The translations under genes were made by a program, and so were the position numbers. From NCBI RefSeq assembly GCF_014190875.1, contig NZ_JACHVS010000001.1:1860001-1924000 (forward strand): DNA of 64,000 bases, in the 5' to 3' direction. Below the pieces are notes generated by a model, which saw only the letters and a program-made list of their open reading frames with translations, was not told where the DNA came from and made no database searches. Of this stretch, positions 1 to 8,883 are shown piece by piece (positions within the stretch are counted from its first letter, which is position 1; every line of letters begins with the position of its first letter). This stretch comes from Paeniglutamicibacter cryotolerans. Its GTDB lineage: Bacteria; Actinomycetota; Actinomycetes; Actinomycetales; Micrococcaceae.

Positions 1-1
1 C

Positions 2-763
2 GCGCTGTTCATGTCTGCTGTTGCCGGCCCGTCCGACCTGGTCGCCACCGCCTCGCCGCTGCGCGGTTCGGACTTCGCCGGTGAGCTGGTCGGGGACCTG
101 CGCGGGGTGCGGATCGGCTGGAGCGAGGACTTCGGCATCGGCATGCCGGTGGAACCCGAAGTGCTGGAGGTGCTGCGCCGCCAACTGCGCGTTTTCGAGG
201 AGGCCGGCGCGATCATCGAGCAGGCGGCCCCGGACTTCTCCGAGGCCGATCTGGTCTTCGAACGGGCACGGGCCACCGACTTCGCCGCCGGGCTCGGCCC
301 GCTGGTGCGCAAGCACCGGGAACTGGTCAAGCCGGAGGTCATCTGGAACGTGGAACTGGGCTGGTCCTTGAGCGCCGAACAGCTCATCGAGGCCACTGCA
401 GCACGCACCCGGCTGGAGGCCTCGGTGCGCGGCTTCTTCTCCCGCTACGACGTGTTCCTCAGCCCCGCCGCGCAGGTGCTCCCGTTCGACGCGACACTGC
501 GCTACCCGGCCGCGGTCGACGGCACCGCATCCACTACCTACCTGGACTGGATGCGTTCGGCCTGCGTCCTCTCGGCCACCAGCCTGCCGGTGCTGGCGGT
601 CCCGGCGGGATTCACCGCGTCGGGGCTGCCCGTCGGGTTCCAACTGGCGGTGAACCACTACCGCGATGCCGACCTGCTGCGCTATGGAAAGGCCTTCGAG
701 GACCGGACCCGGGTCGCCGAGGTGCTCCCGGGCCTGCTGGCCCGGGACGCGGCCTCCCGATAG
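2..763 (+). CDS. Amidase (amidase-signature family), 3' part
   Basis: This is the C-terminal half of an amidase-signature enzyme, which hydrolyses an amide to acid and ammonia in the cytoplasm. The frame is open to the window edge, so the gene begins upstream. The visible 250 or so residues contain the family's late motif, VLAVPAGF followed by GLPVGFQLA, where related enzymes close the substrate pocket. The catalytic lysine and the two serines of the Ser-cisSer-Lys triad lie before the window and cannot be checked. The gene converges on the Lrp-type regulator. The substrate is unknown; GatA-like, allophanate-hydrolase-like and nonspecific amidases would all look like this here. Confidence 0.85.
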   Translation, partial: ALFMSAVAGPSDLVATASPLRGSDFAGELVGDLRGVRIGWSEDFGIGMPVEPEVLEVLRRQLRVFEEAGAIIEQAAPDFSEADLVFERARATDFAAGLGPLVRKHRELVKPEVIWNVELGWSLSAEQLIEATAARTRLEASVRGFFSRYDVFLSPAAQVLPFDATLRYPAAVDGTASTTYLDWMRSACVLSATSLPVLAVPAGFTASGLPVGFQLAVNHYRDADLLRYGKAFEDRTRVAEVLPGLLARDAASR

Positions 764-766
764 CGG

Positions 767-783
767 ATGCGCAGCCGGCGCAT
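767..783. terminator. Small stem-loop between convergent genes
   Basis: ATGCGC (767-772) and GCGCAT (778-783) form a perfect 6-bp stem with a 5-nt loop directly after the amidase stop. No T-run follows, so termination is a weak inference. Confidence 0.3.
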
Positions 784-790
784 TCGCCAC

Positions 791-1747
791 CTAAGGGTGG
801 GGGATGAGCCGGCCCCCGCGCTTGCGGGCCTGGAGCAGGATCGTCGAATCGATTCCGTACGCGTCATCGGCCCAGGCCGGATCGGTGATGAAGGAGTACA
901 GGGCGGCGGTGTCCGGAACCGTCACGTTCGCGACCAGCTGGTAGTCGCCGGCAACAGCCGCCGCATACCTGACCTCGCGGCGCAGGGCCAGTGCCTGCCC
1001 GACCTTTTCCACCCGGCTCGGCGCCGAGCGGATCCACAGGAAAGCCTCGACCGGCAGGCCCATGGCGGCCGGTTCAACCAGGGTGCGCACCGTGACCCGG
1101 TTATTGCGCAGTAACCAGTCCACGCGTCGTCCGGCAGTCGTCTCGGAAATCCGGACCCGCCGGGCAATGGATTCCAGGCTGGCGCGCCCGTCCTCGACCA
1201 GGACGGCAATGATGCGCTCGTCCTGTTCGCTCAGCGGCTCGCGCGAGCTCAGGTCGGTTCCGTCGAAGGTGAACTCGTTATCCATGGCGCGGGATTGCGC
1301 GTCGGTGAGCAGGCCCGAGCGCCAGCCGCGGATGGTCCTGAAGTAGCGCAGCACCGGGTAGCTCACCGCACGGACCAACCCGACGGTTGCCGGAATTTCC
1401 GTGGTGAGCACGCTCGATACGGCAGCGGGGTCCAGGTTCAGCTCGGCCACGGCATCCGCGCCACCGGTCATTAGGTAGCTGTAGGTGGTGTCGGGGCGTT
1501 GGGCGAGCGCCTCGGCGGCCACCCGGCTGGTGCCCGGTGAGCATTCAAGGCGCAGCAGCGTCGTGCTGCTGCGCACTCCCATGCCGGCGACAGTCACGAC
1601 GCCCGAGGAAAGCAGCTCGGCACCGTGCCGTGCCACGGTGCGTTCGGGCTCCTCCAGGACCGTGGCGATCTTGCGCCACGTGGCCCGGCCGTCGATCTGC
1701 AGGGCCGCAATGATCAGTCGTTCCAGGTCGTTCAACGTCCGCTGCAC
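791..1747 (-). CDS. Lrp/AsnC-family regulator with two HTH units
   Basis: This encodes a cytoplasmic transcription regulator of about 318 residues. It is twice the size of classic Lrp and has two AsnC-type winged helices: one at the N-terminus (LNDLERLIIAALQIDGRATW) and one in the middle (LSEQDERIIAVLVEDGRASL). Each is followed by a ligand-sensing-like region. Such double Lrp proteins are common in actinobacteria and often act on neighbouring genes. It lies downstream on the same strand as the carboxyltransferase and CoA-transferase genes. The GTG at 1747 is chosen as start, but the good AAGGAG at 1784-1789 sits 9 nt before an in-frame CTG at 1774, so a CTG start is a real alternative. The effector is unknown. 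Confidence 0.85.
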   Translation of the reverse strand: MQRTLNDLERLIIAALQIDGRATWRKIATVLEEPERTVARHGAELLSSGVVTVAGMGVRSSTTLLRLECSPGTSRVAAEALAQRPDTTYSYLMTGGADAVAELNLDPAAVSSVLTTEIPATVGLVRAVSYPVLRYFRTIRGWRSGLLTDAQSRAMDNEFTFDGTDLSSREPLSEQDERIIAVLVEDGRASLESIARRVRISETTAGRRVDWLLRNNRVTVRTLVEPAAMGLPVEAFLWIRSAPSRVEKVGQALALRREVRYAAAVAGDYQLVANVTVPDTAALYSFITDPAWADDAYGIDSTILLQARKRGGRLIPHP

Positions 1748-1826
1748 TGTGGGTTCGCTTTCTTGAGCTCTCAGCCGGTGGTGCTCCTTATCCGATACTA
1801 GGACCCGGTGCGGTATCCGGGGCGGA

Positions 1827-3338
1827 TCAGTGCCCCAACAGTCGGAATTTGGCCCGGCGTTGATCCAGCCGCTGCTCGGCCGGGGTGGCGCAGGCAAGCG
1901 CCAGCTCGTACTCGATGGCGGTGGCCATGCGCACGCAGAATTCACGCGGTTCAGCCGCCGCATCCGGGCGCTCGTCGACCACGTGGTCAACCAGCCCGAT
2001 GCGTCTGAGCGAGGCGACCTCCACGCCCTGGTCCGCGGCGATCTGCGGGGCGAACTCGGTGCTGCGGTGGATGATCGCGCTGGCACCCTCCGGCGGCAAC
2101 GGCGAAAGCCAGGCGTGTTCGGCGGCGATGATCCGATCCGCCGGCAGCAGCGCGAGTGCCCCGCCCCCGGTGCCCTGGCCCAGCAGCACCGCCACCGAGG
2201 GGGCGCGCAGCCCGATCAGCGAGTTCAGCGAGCGGGCGATCTCCCCGGCCAGCCCGCCCTCCTCCGCCTCCTTGGACAGGGCGGCGCCGGCGGTGTCGAT
2301 GACGGTGAGCAGCGGCAGCTTCAATTCCTCGGCCAATTGCATGCCGCGCCGCGCCTCGCGCAGCGATGCCGGACCCATGGCCGGGCCATCGGCATGGCGC
2401 GGGCGCTGGTGGCCCAGCACGATGCATGATTGCGAGCCGAACCGGGCCAGCGCCAGCGAGAGCCCGGGATCGTTTTCACCCTGCCCGGTGCCGTTCAGCG
2501 GCAGTGCCTCAGCGGCGCCGGCGGCCAGCAACATGCGCAGGTCCGGGCGGCGCGGGTTGCGGCTGATGAGAATCGATTGCCAGGCGGTGGCCGGACCCGG
2601 AACAACATCCAGGGTGTCGGGCCGGGCGCGGACGCCGGAATGAGTGACCGGCAGCAGGATGCGCAGGGCCTTCTCGATGATCTCCGGCAGCTCGGCGGGC
2701 GGGACCACGGCGTCGATCAGGCCCTTGCGGTAGAGGTTCTCGGACGTCTGGACATTGGGCGGGAACGGCGTGCCGGTCATCGTCTCGAAGACCCGCGGGC
2801 CCAGGAAGCCCAATAGCGCTCCGGGTTCGGCGACGCTCATATGCCCGAGCGAACCCCAGGAGGCCATCACTCCGCCGGTGGTGGGGTTGCGCAGGTAGAC
2901 CAGGTAGGGCAGCCCGGCCTCCTTGTGTCGGCGCACCGCATCGGTAATGGACACCATGCCCAGGAACGCGAGTGTTCCCTCCTGCATCCGGGTGCCGCCG
3001 GAGGCCGGTCCGGCCAGCAGCGGCAGCCGTGCCGCCGTGGCCCGCTCGATGGCGTCGGTGATCCGGTTGACCGCCGCCTGGCCGATGGACCCGGCGAGGA
3101 AGCGGAACTCGGAAACGATCACAGCGACGCGGCGGCCGCGGATCAGGCCCTCGCCGGTGAGCACCGATTCGTCGGCGCCGGACTTCTCCCGCGCCGCCAG
3201 GAGCTCCGCAGCGTAGGTGTCGCTGATCCGCGGCTGTTGCACCGGGGCGTCCCAGGAACTGAAGGACCCCGGGTCCAGCACGGTGTTGATCAGCTCGGTG
3301 GCGCTCATGCGCGGGGTCTTGAGTGCCGGGGTGCTCAT
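1827..3338 (-). CDS. Fused biotin-dependent acyl-CoA carboxyltransferase
   Basis: The 503-residue protein joins an AccD-like half and an AccA-like half, the crotonase-fold pair that moves carboxyl groups between carboxybiotin and acyl-CoA. The beta half shows GGTRMQEGT and the AEPGALLGFLGPRV oxyanion region. The alpha half shows VIDTAGAALSKEAEEGG and GTGGGALALLPADR. The AccD zinc finger is absent. The ATG at 3338 overlaps the stop of the upstream CaiB-type gene (ATGA), so the two are translationally coupled. No biotin carboxylase or BCCP gene is adjacent, so it must borrow those subunits or work in a different reaction. Family assignment is secure; the acyl substrate is not. Confidence 0.85.
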   Translation of the reverse strand: MSTPALKTPRMSATELINTVLDPGSFSSWDAPVQQPRISDTYAAELLAAREKSGADESVLTGEGLIRGRRVAVIVSEFRFLAGSIGQAAVNRITDAIERATAARLPLLAGPASGGTRMQEGTLAFLGMVSITDAVRRHKEAGLPYLVYLRNPTTGGVMASWGSLGHMSVAEPGALLGFLGPRVFETMTGTPFPPNVQTSENLYRKGLIDAVVPPAELPEIIEKALRILLPVTHSGVRARPDTLDVVPGPATAWQSILISRNPRRPDLRMLLAAGAAEALPLNGTGQGENDPGLSLALARFGSQSCIVLGHQRPRHADGPAMGPASLREARRGMQLAEELKLPLLTVIDTAGAALSKEAEEGGLAGEIARSLNSLIGLRAPSVAVLLGQGTGGGALALLPADRIIAAEHAWLSPLPPEGASAIIHRSTEFAPQIAADQGVEVASLRRIGLVDHVVDERPDAAAEPREFCVRMATAIEYELALACATPAEQRLDQRRAKFRLLGH

Positions 3339-4573
3339 GGGGTGTGCCCGATTCTGTCTAGCCATTGCCGGATGGAATCCGCGTCGGCATCGAGCAGCGG
3401 CGGGGCGGTGTGTGAGGTGCGAGTGGTTTCGGCGGCCGTTGCCGCGTCGAAGAAGCGCAGTGGCGGACCAGGCAGTGAAATGTTGCCCAGTACCGGGTGC
3501 TCCACGTCGATGAGCAGGCCCTGGGAAGCCACTTGCTCCCAGGCGTAGACCTCATCCAGCGTGCGGACCTTCCCGGCCGGGATGCCCGCAGCGTCGAGCA
3601 TGTCCAGCAGTTCTTGAGGGTCGTAGGCCGCGAAGGCCGCCTCGATCTCGGCTACCAGCGCCGGGTGGTTTTCCACCCGGGTGGCGTTGGAGGCGAATTC
3701 CGGGCGTTCGGTGTCCAGCCCGAAAGCCGTGGCGAAGGCGAGCCAGAGCTTCTGGCTGCCGACGCTGATCTGCACCTTGCCACCGCGGCAGCCGAACAGC
3801 CCGTACGGAGCAATGGAGGGGTGGTGGTTGCCCTGGGCGCGCGGTACCTGTCCGGCGACAGTATTGCGGGTGCCCTGAAAGGCATGCACGCCGATGATGG
3901 AGGCCAGCAGCGAGGTGCGCACCACCTGGCCCCTGCCGGTCTTTTCGCGTTCGAGCAGGGCGGCCAGCGCGCCATAGGCCCCGTACATGCCCGAGAGCAG
4001 GTCCGCGATCGGAACCCCGACGCGTTGCGGGTCATCGGGTCCGGAACCGGTCAGCGACATCAGGCCGGCCTCGCCCTGCAGGATCTGGTCGTAGCCGCTG
4101 CGGTGCGCTTCGGGGCCGTCGTGCCCGAACCCGGTGATGGAGAGGATGACCAGGCGCGGGTTCAGCTCATGCAGCGTCGCCACGTCGAAGCCGAGCCTGT
4201 CCAGCACTCCGGTCCTGAAGTTCTCCATCAGCACGTCGGATTCGGCGATGAGCCGGCCCAGCGTGGCCCGGCCCTCGCCGGACTTAAGGTTCAGCGCGAT
4301 GGATTCCTTGTTCCTGTTGCAGGAGAGGAAATAGGTAGCCTGCTGGTTATCCTCCGGGCCGACGAAGGGCGGTCCCCAGCCCCGGGTGTCGTCGCCGACG
4401 CCCGGGGTCTCGACCTTGATGACACGGGCGCCGAGGTCGCCCATCATCATGCCGGCATGCGGTCCGGCCAAAGCGCGGGTCAGGTCAAGCACCGTGTAGC
4501 CGGACAGTGGTCCGGCGGTGACTTGATCTTGATCGGGGGCCTGGTGGGTGATGGTGGTCATGGGGAGATCCAT
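3335..4573 (-). CDS. CaiB/BaiF-type CoA-transferase (family III)
   Basis: This encodes a cytoplasmic formyl-CoA-transferase-like enzyme of about 408-412 residues that exchanges CoA between two carboxylic acids through an aspartyl-CoA intermediate. The N-terminus carries LDLTRALAGPHAGMMMGDLGA and IKVETPGVGDDTRGWGPPF, typical of the family, and the central region carries GYDQILQGEAGLMSLTG. It heads a two-gene unit with the carboxyltransferase (4-nt overlap), suggesting activation of an organic acid followed by carboxyl chemistry. An ATG at 4561 is an alternative start to the one at 4573. The divergent GntR gene and the palindrome between them suggest local control. The actual acid is not identifiable. 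Confidence 0.88.
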   Translation of the reverse strand: MDLPMTTITHQAPDQDQVTAGPLSGYTVLDLTRALAGPHAGMMMGDLGARVIKVETPGVGDDTRGWGPPFVGPEDNQQATYFLSCNRNKESIALNLKSGEGRATLGRLIAESDVLMENFRTGVLDRLGFDVATLHELNPRLVILSITGFGHDGPEAHRSGYDQILQGEAGLMSLTGSGPDDPQRVGVPIADLLSGMYGAYGALAALLEREKTGRGQVVRTSLLASIIGVHAFQGTRNTVAGQVPRAQGNHHPSIAPYGLFGCRGGKVQISVGSQKLWLAFATAFGLDTERPEFASNATRVENHPALVAEIEAAFAAYDPQELLDMLDAAGIPAGKVRTLDEVYAWEQVASQGLLIDVEHPVLGNISLPGPPLRFFDAATAAETTRTSHTAPPLLDADADSIRQWLDRIGHTP

Positions 4574-4614
4574 TCCGAATGGTGCGGGAAAAACAACTGG
4601 CTCACTGGCCTAGC

Positions 4615-4660
4615 CTCCTAGACACCAGGTGTCCTTGTCAATGGCCGTGTCCGGTAGATT
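4615..4660. promoter_or_regulatory. Divergent promoter region with GACACC-A-GGTGTC palindrome
   Basis: A perfect 13-bp palindrome, GACACCAGGTGTC, occupies 4621-4633. Immediately beside it, reading leftward, is TTGACA (4641-4636), a perfect -35 for the CaiB-type gene, so the palindrome would fall in that promoter's spacer. Reading rightward, TTGTCA (4635-4640) and TAGATT (4655-4660) could serve the GntR gene, with a short 14-bp spacer. The position fits an autoregulated GntR/FCD operator. Confidence 0.6.
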
Positions 4661-4692
4661 GGGGGAGAGACCTGAATCCTAGGGAGACATTG

Positions 4693-5394
4693 ATGGCGCA
4701 GCGCGCGAAGCACGGAACACTGGGCAAGGTCGCGCGCCCGCGCCTCTACGAGCAGCTGATGGAACAGATCCTGGGCTACGTCGAGGCCGAACAATTGGGC
4801 CCCGGCGACCACCTGCCGGCCGAGCGGGACCTAGCCGAACGGCTCGGAGTGTCCCGCGCGACGCTCGCCCAGGCGCTGGTCGCGCTCGAGGTGCTCGGCG
4901 TCGTGGACGTGCAGCATGGCACCGGCGCCGTGCTGGTCTACCGGCCCGCCATCGCCACCGTCCTGCGCCAGCTGCGTGAACACCAGAACCGGCTCCCGGA
5001 AATCGTCGAGGCCCGCAGCACGCTTGAGGTCAAGCTCGCGGGCCTTGCCGCCGAGCGCCGCACCGATGCCGACCTGGCCGCCATCGAGCATGCATTGGGC
5101 GTCATGGAGGCGGAGATCAAGGACGGCGGACGTGGTGCCGGTGGAGACGAGCTCTTCCACGAGGCCGTGACGGCGGCGGCTCACTCCGGTGTGCTGGCCC
5201 AGCTGATGGCCTTCATCTCCGAAATGGTGCTTGAAACCCGCATCGAGTCCCTGGGCCAGCCCGGCCGTCCCGAGCGCTCGCTGCAATCCCACGGGTTGAT
5301 TGCCGCTGCGATCCGTGAACAGAACCCGGTGGCTGCCGCCGCTGCCATGCAGGCGCACATCGACCTGGTCTCCGACGTTGAACTGCTGAAGTAG
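4693..5394 (+). CDS. GntR/FadR-type regulator with FCD domain
   Basis: This encodes a 233-residue transcription factor with an N-terminal GntR winged helix (RLYEQLMEQILGYVEAE, then LPAERDLAERLGVSRATLAQ) and a C-terminal FCD helical ligand-binding domain. The FCD domain in this family usually binds a carboxylic acid, often with a metal. The ATG at 4693 has AGGGAG at 4681-4686, a good ribosome site, so the longer upstream frame is not used. It is divergent from the CoA-transferase/carboxyltransferase pair and probably represses it through the palindrome at 4621-4633; this is inference from context. Confidence 0.9.
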   Translation: MAQRAKHGTLGKVARPRLYEQLMEQILGYVEAEQLGPGDHLPAERDLAERLGVSRATLAQALVALEVLGVVDVQHGTGAVLVYRPAIATVLRQLREHQNRLPEIVEARSTLEVKLAGLAAERRTDADLAAIEHALGVMEAEIKDGGRGAGGDELFHEAVTAAAHSGVLAQLMAFISEMVLETRIESLGQPGRPERSLQSHGLIAAAIREQNPVAAAAAMQAHIDLVSDVELLK

Positions 5395-5404
5395 GGGGCC
5401 GGGA

Positions 5405-6301
5405 TCAACCGGCTGCCAGCACCGCTGACATCTTCTGAATGAAGGCCGTGAGCAGAGCCGACTGACGCCGTCCGGGCATGGTCAGGATCTGCGCCTGGCG
5501 CTCGCCGAAGGCGGGGTGGTCGATCGGGATGAAGCACAATCCATCATCCACGCCTTCACTGTGGGCAAAGTGGCTCATGAGGGTGACCCCGGCCCCCGAA
5601 CGTACGAATTCCATGGCCGGTTTGATGTGATCGGTGGTCATGGCGATGCGCGGAGTCAGGCCCTCCATCTGGGCGGCGATGTCGAAGAGCTCGCGCTGGC
5701 TGATGCCTTTGGACGGTAACGAGAGCCTGTAGTCGCACAGCTCGGCCAGGCCTACCCGATTGCGCCCCGCCAGTGGATGCGCGGAGGCAACAATCGCATA
5801 GGCCGGGGCCGGGCAGGAGAACTCTACCTTCACGTCCCGCCGCGGACCGAGGGCAAAAACCATCGCCACATCGGCAACGCCGTCTATGATCCGTTGCGTG
5901 GCGCCGGTGGAGGGGATGACCGAGAAATGGACCGAGACGTCCTCGTGCTCTTGGCAGAAAGCGGCGATCGCGGCCGGAACCCGGTAGGCGGCCAGGCCTT
6001 CGGAAGCAACGATCTCCAACACCCGTTGCTTGCCTGAGGCAAGCTCACGCAATTCGGAGAGTAGTTCCTCGGATTCGGCCTCGGTACGTCGGGTGTGGGC
6101 CAGTAACAAGGTCCCGGCTTCGGTCAGTTCCATCCCGCGCGGGTGGCGGCGGAACAGCTCGACTCCGGTGGAGCGTTCAAGCCCGGTAATCTGCCGGCTG
6201 ATGGCCGAGGCCGAGACATGCAATGCCTCGGCAGCTTCGGTGATGGATCCGCTGCCGGCCACCTCGTGGAAGTACAGCAGGGCGGCGGGCAGCATGTGCA
6301 C
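5405..6301 (-). CDS. LysR-family regulator
   Basis: This encodes a 298-residue LysR-type regulator. The N-terminal helix-turn-helix reads GSITEAAEALHVSASAISRQI, and the rest is the type-2 periplasmic-binding-like effector domain (about residues 90-295). It is divergent from the M20 peptidase and amino-acid ABC genes, the usual arrangement for a LysR activator and its target. The shared promoter region contains a perfect 17-bp palindrome (6387-6403). The start may be the ATG at 6301 or the second ATG two codons later; no clear Shine-Dalgarno sequence is visible for either. The effector is probably a small amino-acid-like molecule, inferred only from the neighbours. Confidence 0.9.
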   Translation of the reverse strand: MHMLPAALLYFHEVAGSGSITEAAEALHVSASAISRQITGLERSTGVELFRRHPRGMELTEAGTLLLAHTRRTEAESEELLSELRELASGKQRVLEIVASEGLAAYRVPAAIAAFCQEHEDVSVHFSVIPSTGATQRIIDGVADVAMVFALGPRRDVKVEFSCPAPAYAIVASAHPLAGRNRVGLAELCDYRLSLPSKGISQRELFDIAAQMEGLTPRIAMTTDHIKPAMEFVRSGAGVTLMSHFAHSEGVDDGLCFIPIDHPAFGERQAQILTMPGRRQSALLTAFIQKMSAVLAAG

Positions 6302-6386
6302 GGTCGGTCACTCGTTTCGGCTGGGTTTGCATTCAGGTCAACTCCCCTGCGAAAACTAGCACTGGTTGAGGGGGAAGAACTGCGGA

Positions 6387-6403
6387 TATCGTGATTCACG
6401 ATA
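6387..6403. promoter_or_regulatory. 17-bp palindromic operator candidate
   Basis: TATCGTGATTCACGATA is a perfect palindrome (8-bp arms around one central T) located 24 nt before the GTG of the M20 peptidase gene. It has the size and position of a LysR operator in a divergent regulator-target pair. Confidence 0.6.
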
Positions 6404-6427
6404 CAACAAGGATAAGGATGTGCAGCT

Positions 6428-7843
6428 GTGGACGAACGCATGAAAATCATGGAGACGGCAGTGTCGTTTGTCGATTCCGGGCGATTCTTCGACGAGCTCG
6501 ACGCACTAGTCCAGCGGCAGACCGTCAGTACGAATACTGCCGACGGGTTTGAAATGAAGTCATACCTTGAAGAAATGATCGCACCTCGGCTGGGCCTGAT
6601 GGGCTTTGAGAACACGTTGCACCCGAACTGGAATGACGGGTCCAACAGCTTTCTGGTCGCCCGCCGCGTCGAAAGCCCCGAACTGCCCACCGTATTGTGT
6701 TACGGCCACGCCGACGTGGTCGACGGGCACGAGGGCCAGTGGGACAACGCACGGGAGCCGTTCACCCTCACCGCCGAGGGTGAGCGCTGGTACGGCCGCG
6801 GATCGGCCGACAACAAGGGCCAGCACCTGGTGAACCTCAAGGCCTTGGAAATCCTCTTCGCGGCCCGCGGGGCGTTGGGATTCAACCTCGTCTTCCTTCT
6901 GGAAGCCGGAGAGGAGATCGGCTCCCCGGACCTGGCCGAATTTGCCGCGGCACACCGGCAGGAGCTCGCTGCCGATGTCTTCATAGCCTCCGACGGCCCA
7001 CGACTCTCGGCCCAGGACCCAACGATCTTCCTCGGAGCACGCGGTGGGGTCGGCATCGAACTGCGGGTGGACCTGCGCCCCGATAGCTACCATTCGGGAA
7101 ATTGGGGCGGACTGATCCGCAACCCGGCCACCACGCTGGCTGCGGCCATCGGCGTGCTGGTGGACGGGCACGGCCGGATCAAGGTGCCCGGGTTGCTTCC
7201 CGCGGACCTGCCGGCAGCGGTGCGCAAGGCACTGGAGGGCATCGAAGTAGGTACCGGAGCCAACGACCCGATCATCGACGCCGGCTGGGGCGACACCACA
7301 CTGAGCGCCGCCGAACGGGTCTACGGCTGGAATACGCTCGAGGTGCTGGCCATGGGTGCGGCCGATGTGAAGAACCCGGTCAATGCGATCCCCGGGAGCG
7401 CCACTGCCATGCTGCAGCTGCGCCACGTGGTGGGCACCGATATCGACGGGCTCGAAGCACTCATTCAGCAGCACCTGGATGAGGCCGGCTTTGACATGGT
7501 CACCACGCACGTCATCGACAGCTTCCCGGCCAGCCGGACCGAGCCGGACAGCCCCTGGGTCACCTGGGCCGCCGACTCGCTGGCCGAAAGCACAGGGAGG
7601 GCCCCGGTCATCCTTCCGAACATCGGAGGCTCGCTGCCCAACCACGTCTTCGAAGCGGTCTTGGGCCTGCCTACCTTGTGGATCCCGCATTCATACCCGG
7701 GTTGCCTGCAGCACGCGCCCAACGAGCACATGCTCGAACCGATTGCGCGCCAGGGGCTGGCACTGATGTGCGGGCTCTTCTACGACCTGGGAGTCCGCGC
7801 CAACAGCCCATTCGATCCCGGGAACCGCGCAAACGGTTTCTGA
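6428..7843 (+). CDS. M20-family metallopeptidase / deacylase
   Basis: This 471-residue member of the ArgE/DapE/dipeptidase family hydrolyses an amide bond with a two-metal centre in the cytoplasm. Metal and catalytic motifs are visible: GHADVVDG (His about residue 94), GRGSADNKGQ with the bridging Asp, LEAGEEIGS with the Glu-Glu pair, and a late HAPNEHM histidine. The GTG at 6428 is preceded by AAGGA with 9-nt spacing. It sits 77 nt upstream of a polar amino-acid ABC transporter on the same strand, so it probably cleaves a peptide or N-acyl amino acid imported by that system. The substrate is not known. Confidence 0.88.
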   Translation: MDERMKIMETAVSFVDSGRFFDELDALVQRQTVSTNTADGFEMKSYLEEMIAPRLGLMGFENTLHPNWNDGSNSFLVARRVESPELPTVLCYGHADVVDGHEGQWDNAREPFTLTAEGERWYGRGSADNKGQHLVNLKALEILFAARGALGFNLVFLLEAGEEIGSPDLAEFAAAHRQELAADVFIASDGPRLSAQDPTIFLGARGGVGIELRVDLRPDSYHSGNWGGLIRNPATTLAAAIGVLVDGHGRIKVPGLLPADLPAAVRKALEGIEVGTGANDPIIDAGWGDTTLSAAERVYGWNTLEVLAMGAADVKNPVNAIPGSATAMLQLRHVVGTDIDGLEALIQQHLDEAGFDMVTTHVIDSFPASRTEPDSPWVTWAADSLAESTGRAPVILPNIGGSLPNHVFEAVLGLPTLWIPHSYPGCLQHAPNEHMLEPIARQGLALMCGLFYDLGVRANSPFDPGNRANGF

Positions 7844-7920
7844 GCCATCCGCCACCGGGCTCCCCGCGCCAGCGCTCCGGGAGCGCCACAAGAAATCCAC
7901 CTTCCACAAGAAAGAACATC

Positions 7921-8856
7921 ATGCGCCTCATCGCCAAATCTCTCACGGTCGCATCCATTGGACTGCTTGCCTTCTCCCTCTCGGGCTGCACCACCGCCTC
8001 CCTCGAGGGCAGCGAATCCACACCTGGGTCCCAGGGCCCGGCAGTATCGGAATCAGCCATGACACAGATGCCGGTGAACGAAAAGATCCGAGCTCTGCTT
8101 CCGGAAAAAATCCGCACCGCCGGCGTGCTGAAGATCGCCTCGGATCCCTCTTACCCTCCTTTTGAATTCTTTGAAGGAGACCAGCAGATCGTTGGTTGGG
8201 ACATTGACATGGGAGATGCGATCGGACAGGTCCTGGGGCTCGAGACCGAGCACGTGGCAGCCACGTTCGACACGATCCTGCCCGGGCTGAACTCGGGCAA
8301 ATACGACCTCGGCATGTCGGCCTTCTCGATGACGCCGGACCGGCAAAAGGCCATGGACATGGTCCAATACCTTTCCTCCGGCACCGGGTTGGCAGTTCCG
8401 GCCGGCAACCCGAAAAAGCTATCCACCAGCGCGGCCAGCCTATGCGGGCTGCCGATCGGTGCGCAGAAGGGCACCAGCCAGTCTCTCGAAATCCTTCCCG
8501 AGCTCTCCCAGGAATGCATCGCCGCCGGTAAGCCGGGAATCGATGCCAAGCTGTTTCCCAGCACTAACGACGCCCGCCTGGCCTTGATATCGGGCCGCGT
8601 CGACGGTGTCCTGGCCGGAGCGCCCTCGTTGGCCTACCAGGGCAAGCAGTCGGCCGGAAAATTCGAACTGGCAGAAGGCGAAGCCCTGAGTAACCGCCCC
8701 ATCGGCATTGCCCTTCCCAAGGATTCCGAGCTGACGAAGGCGGTCGGCGCGGCCTTCGATGAAGTGCTGTCCAGCGACGCCTATGGGCAGATCAATAAGA
8801 AGTGGGACATGCCCAGTACCTCGGTGATGGACCAAGCCAAGACAACGACCAAATAA
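7921..8856 (+). CDS. Polar amino-acid ABC transporter, substrate-binding lipoprotein
   Basis: This is an extracytoplasmic solute-binding protein of 311 residues, family 3 (SBP_bac_3). The N-terminus is a lipoprotein signal with lipobox LSGC at about residues 20-23. The mature part begins with the family pattern GVLKIASDPSYPPFEF and later GWDIDMGDAIGQVLG and DTILPGLNSGKYDLGMSAFSMTPDR. The ATG at 7921 is chosen because the signal peptide starts there. The permease and ATPase genes follow directly, giving a complete importer, with the M20 peptidase upstream. Confidence 0.92.
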   Translation: MRLIAKSLTVASIGLLAFSLSGCTTASLEGSESTPGSQGPAVSESAMTQMPVNEKIRALLPEKIRTAGVLKIASDPSYPPFEFFEGDQQIVGWDIDMGDAIGQVLGLETEHVAATFDTILPGLNSGKYDLGMSAFSMTPDRQKAMDMVQYLSSGTGLAVPAGNPKKLSTSAASLCGLPIGAQKGTSQSLEILPELSQECIAAGKPGIDAKLFPSTNDARLALISGRVDGVLAGAPSLAYQGKQSAGKFELAEGEALSNRPIGIALPKDSELTKAVGAAFDEVLSSDAYGQINKKWDMPSTSVMDQAKTTTK

Positions 8857-8883
8857 CAACGACGAGGTAGTCGACGTATTCTG

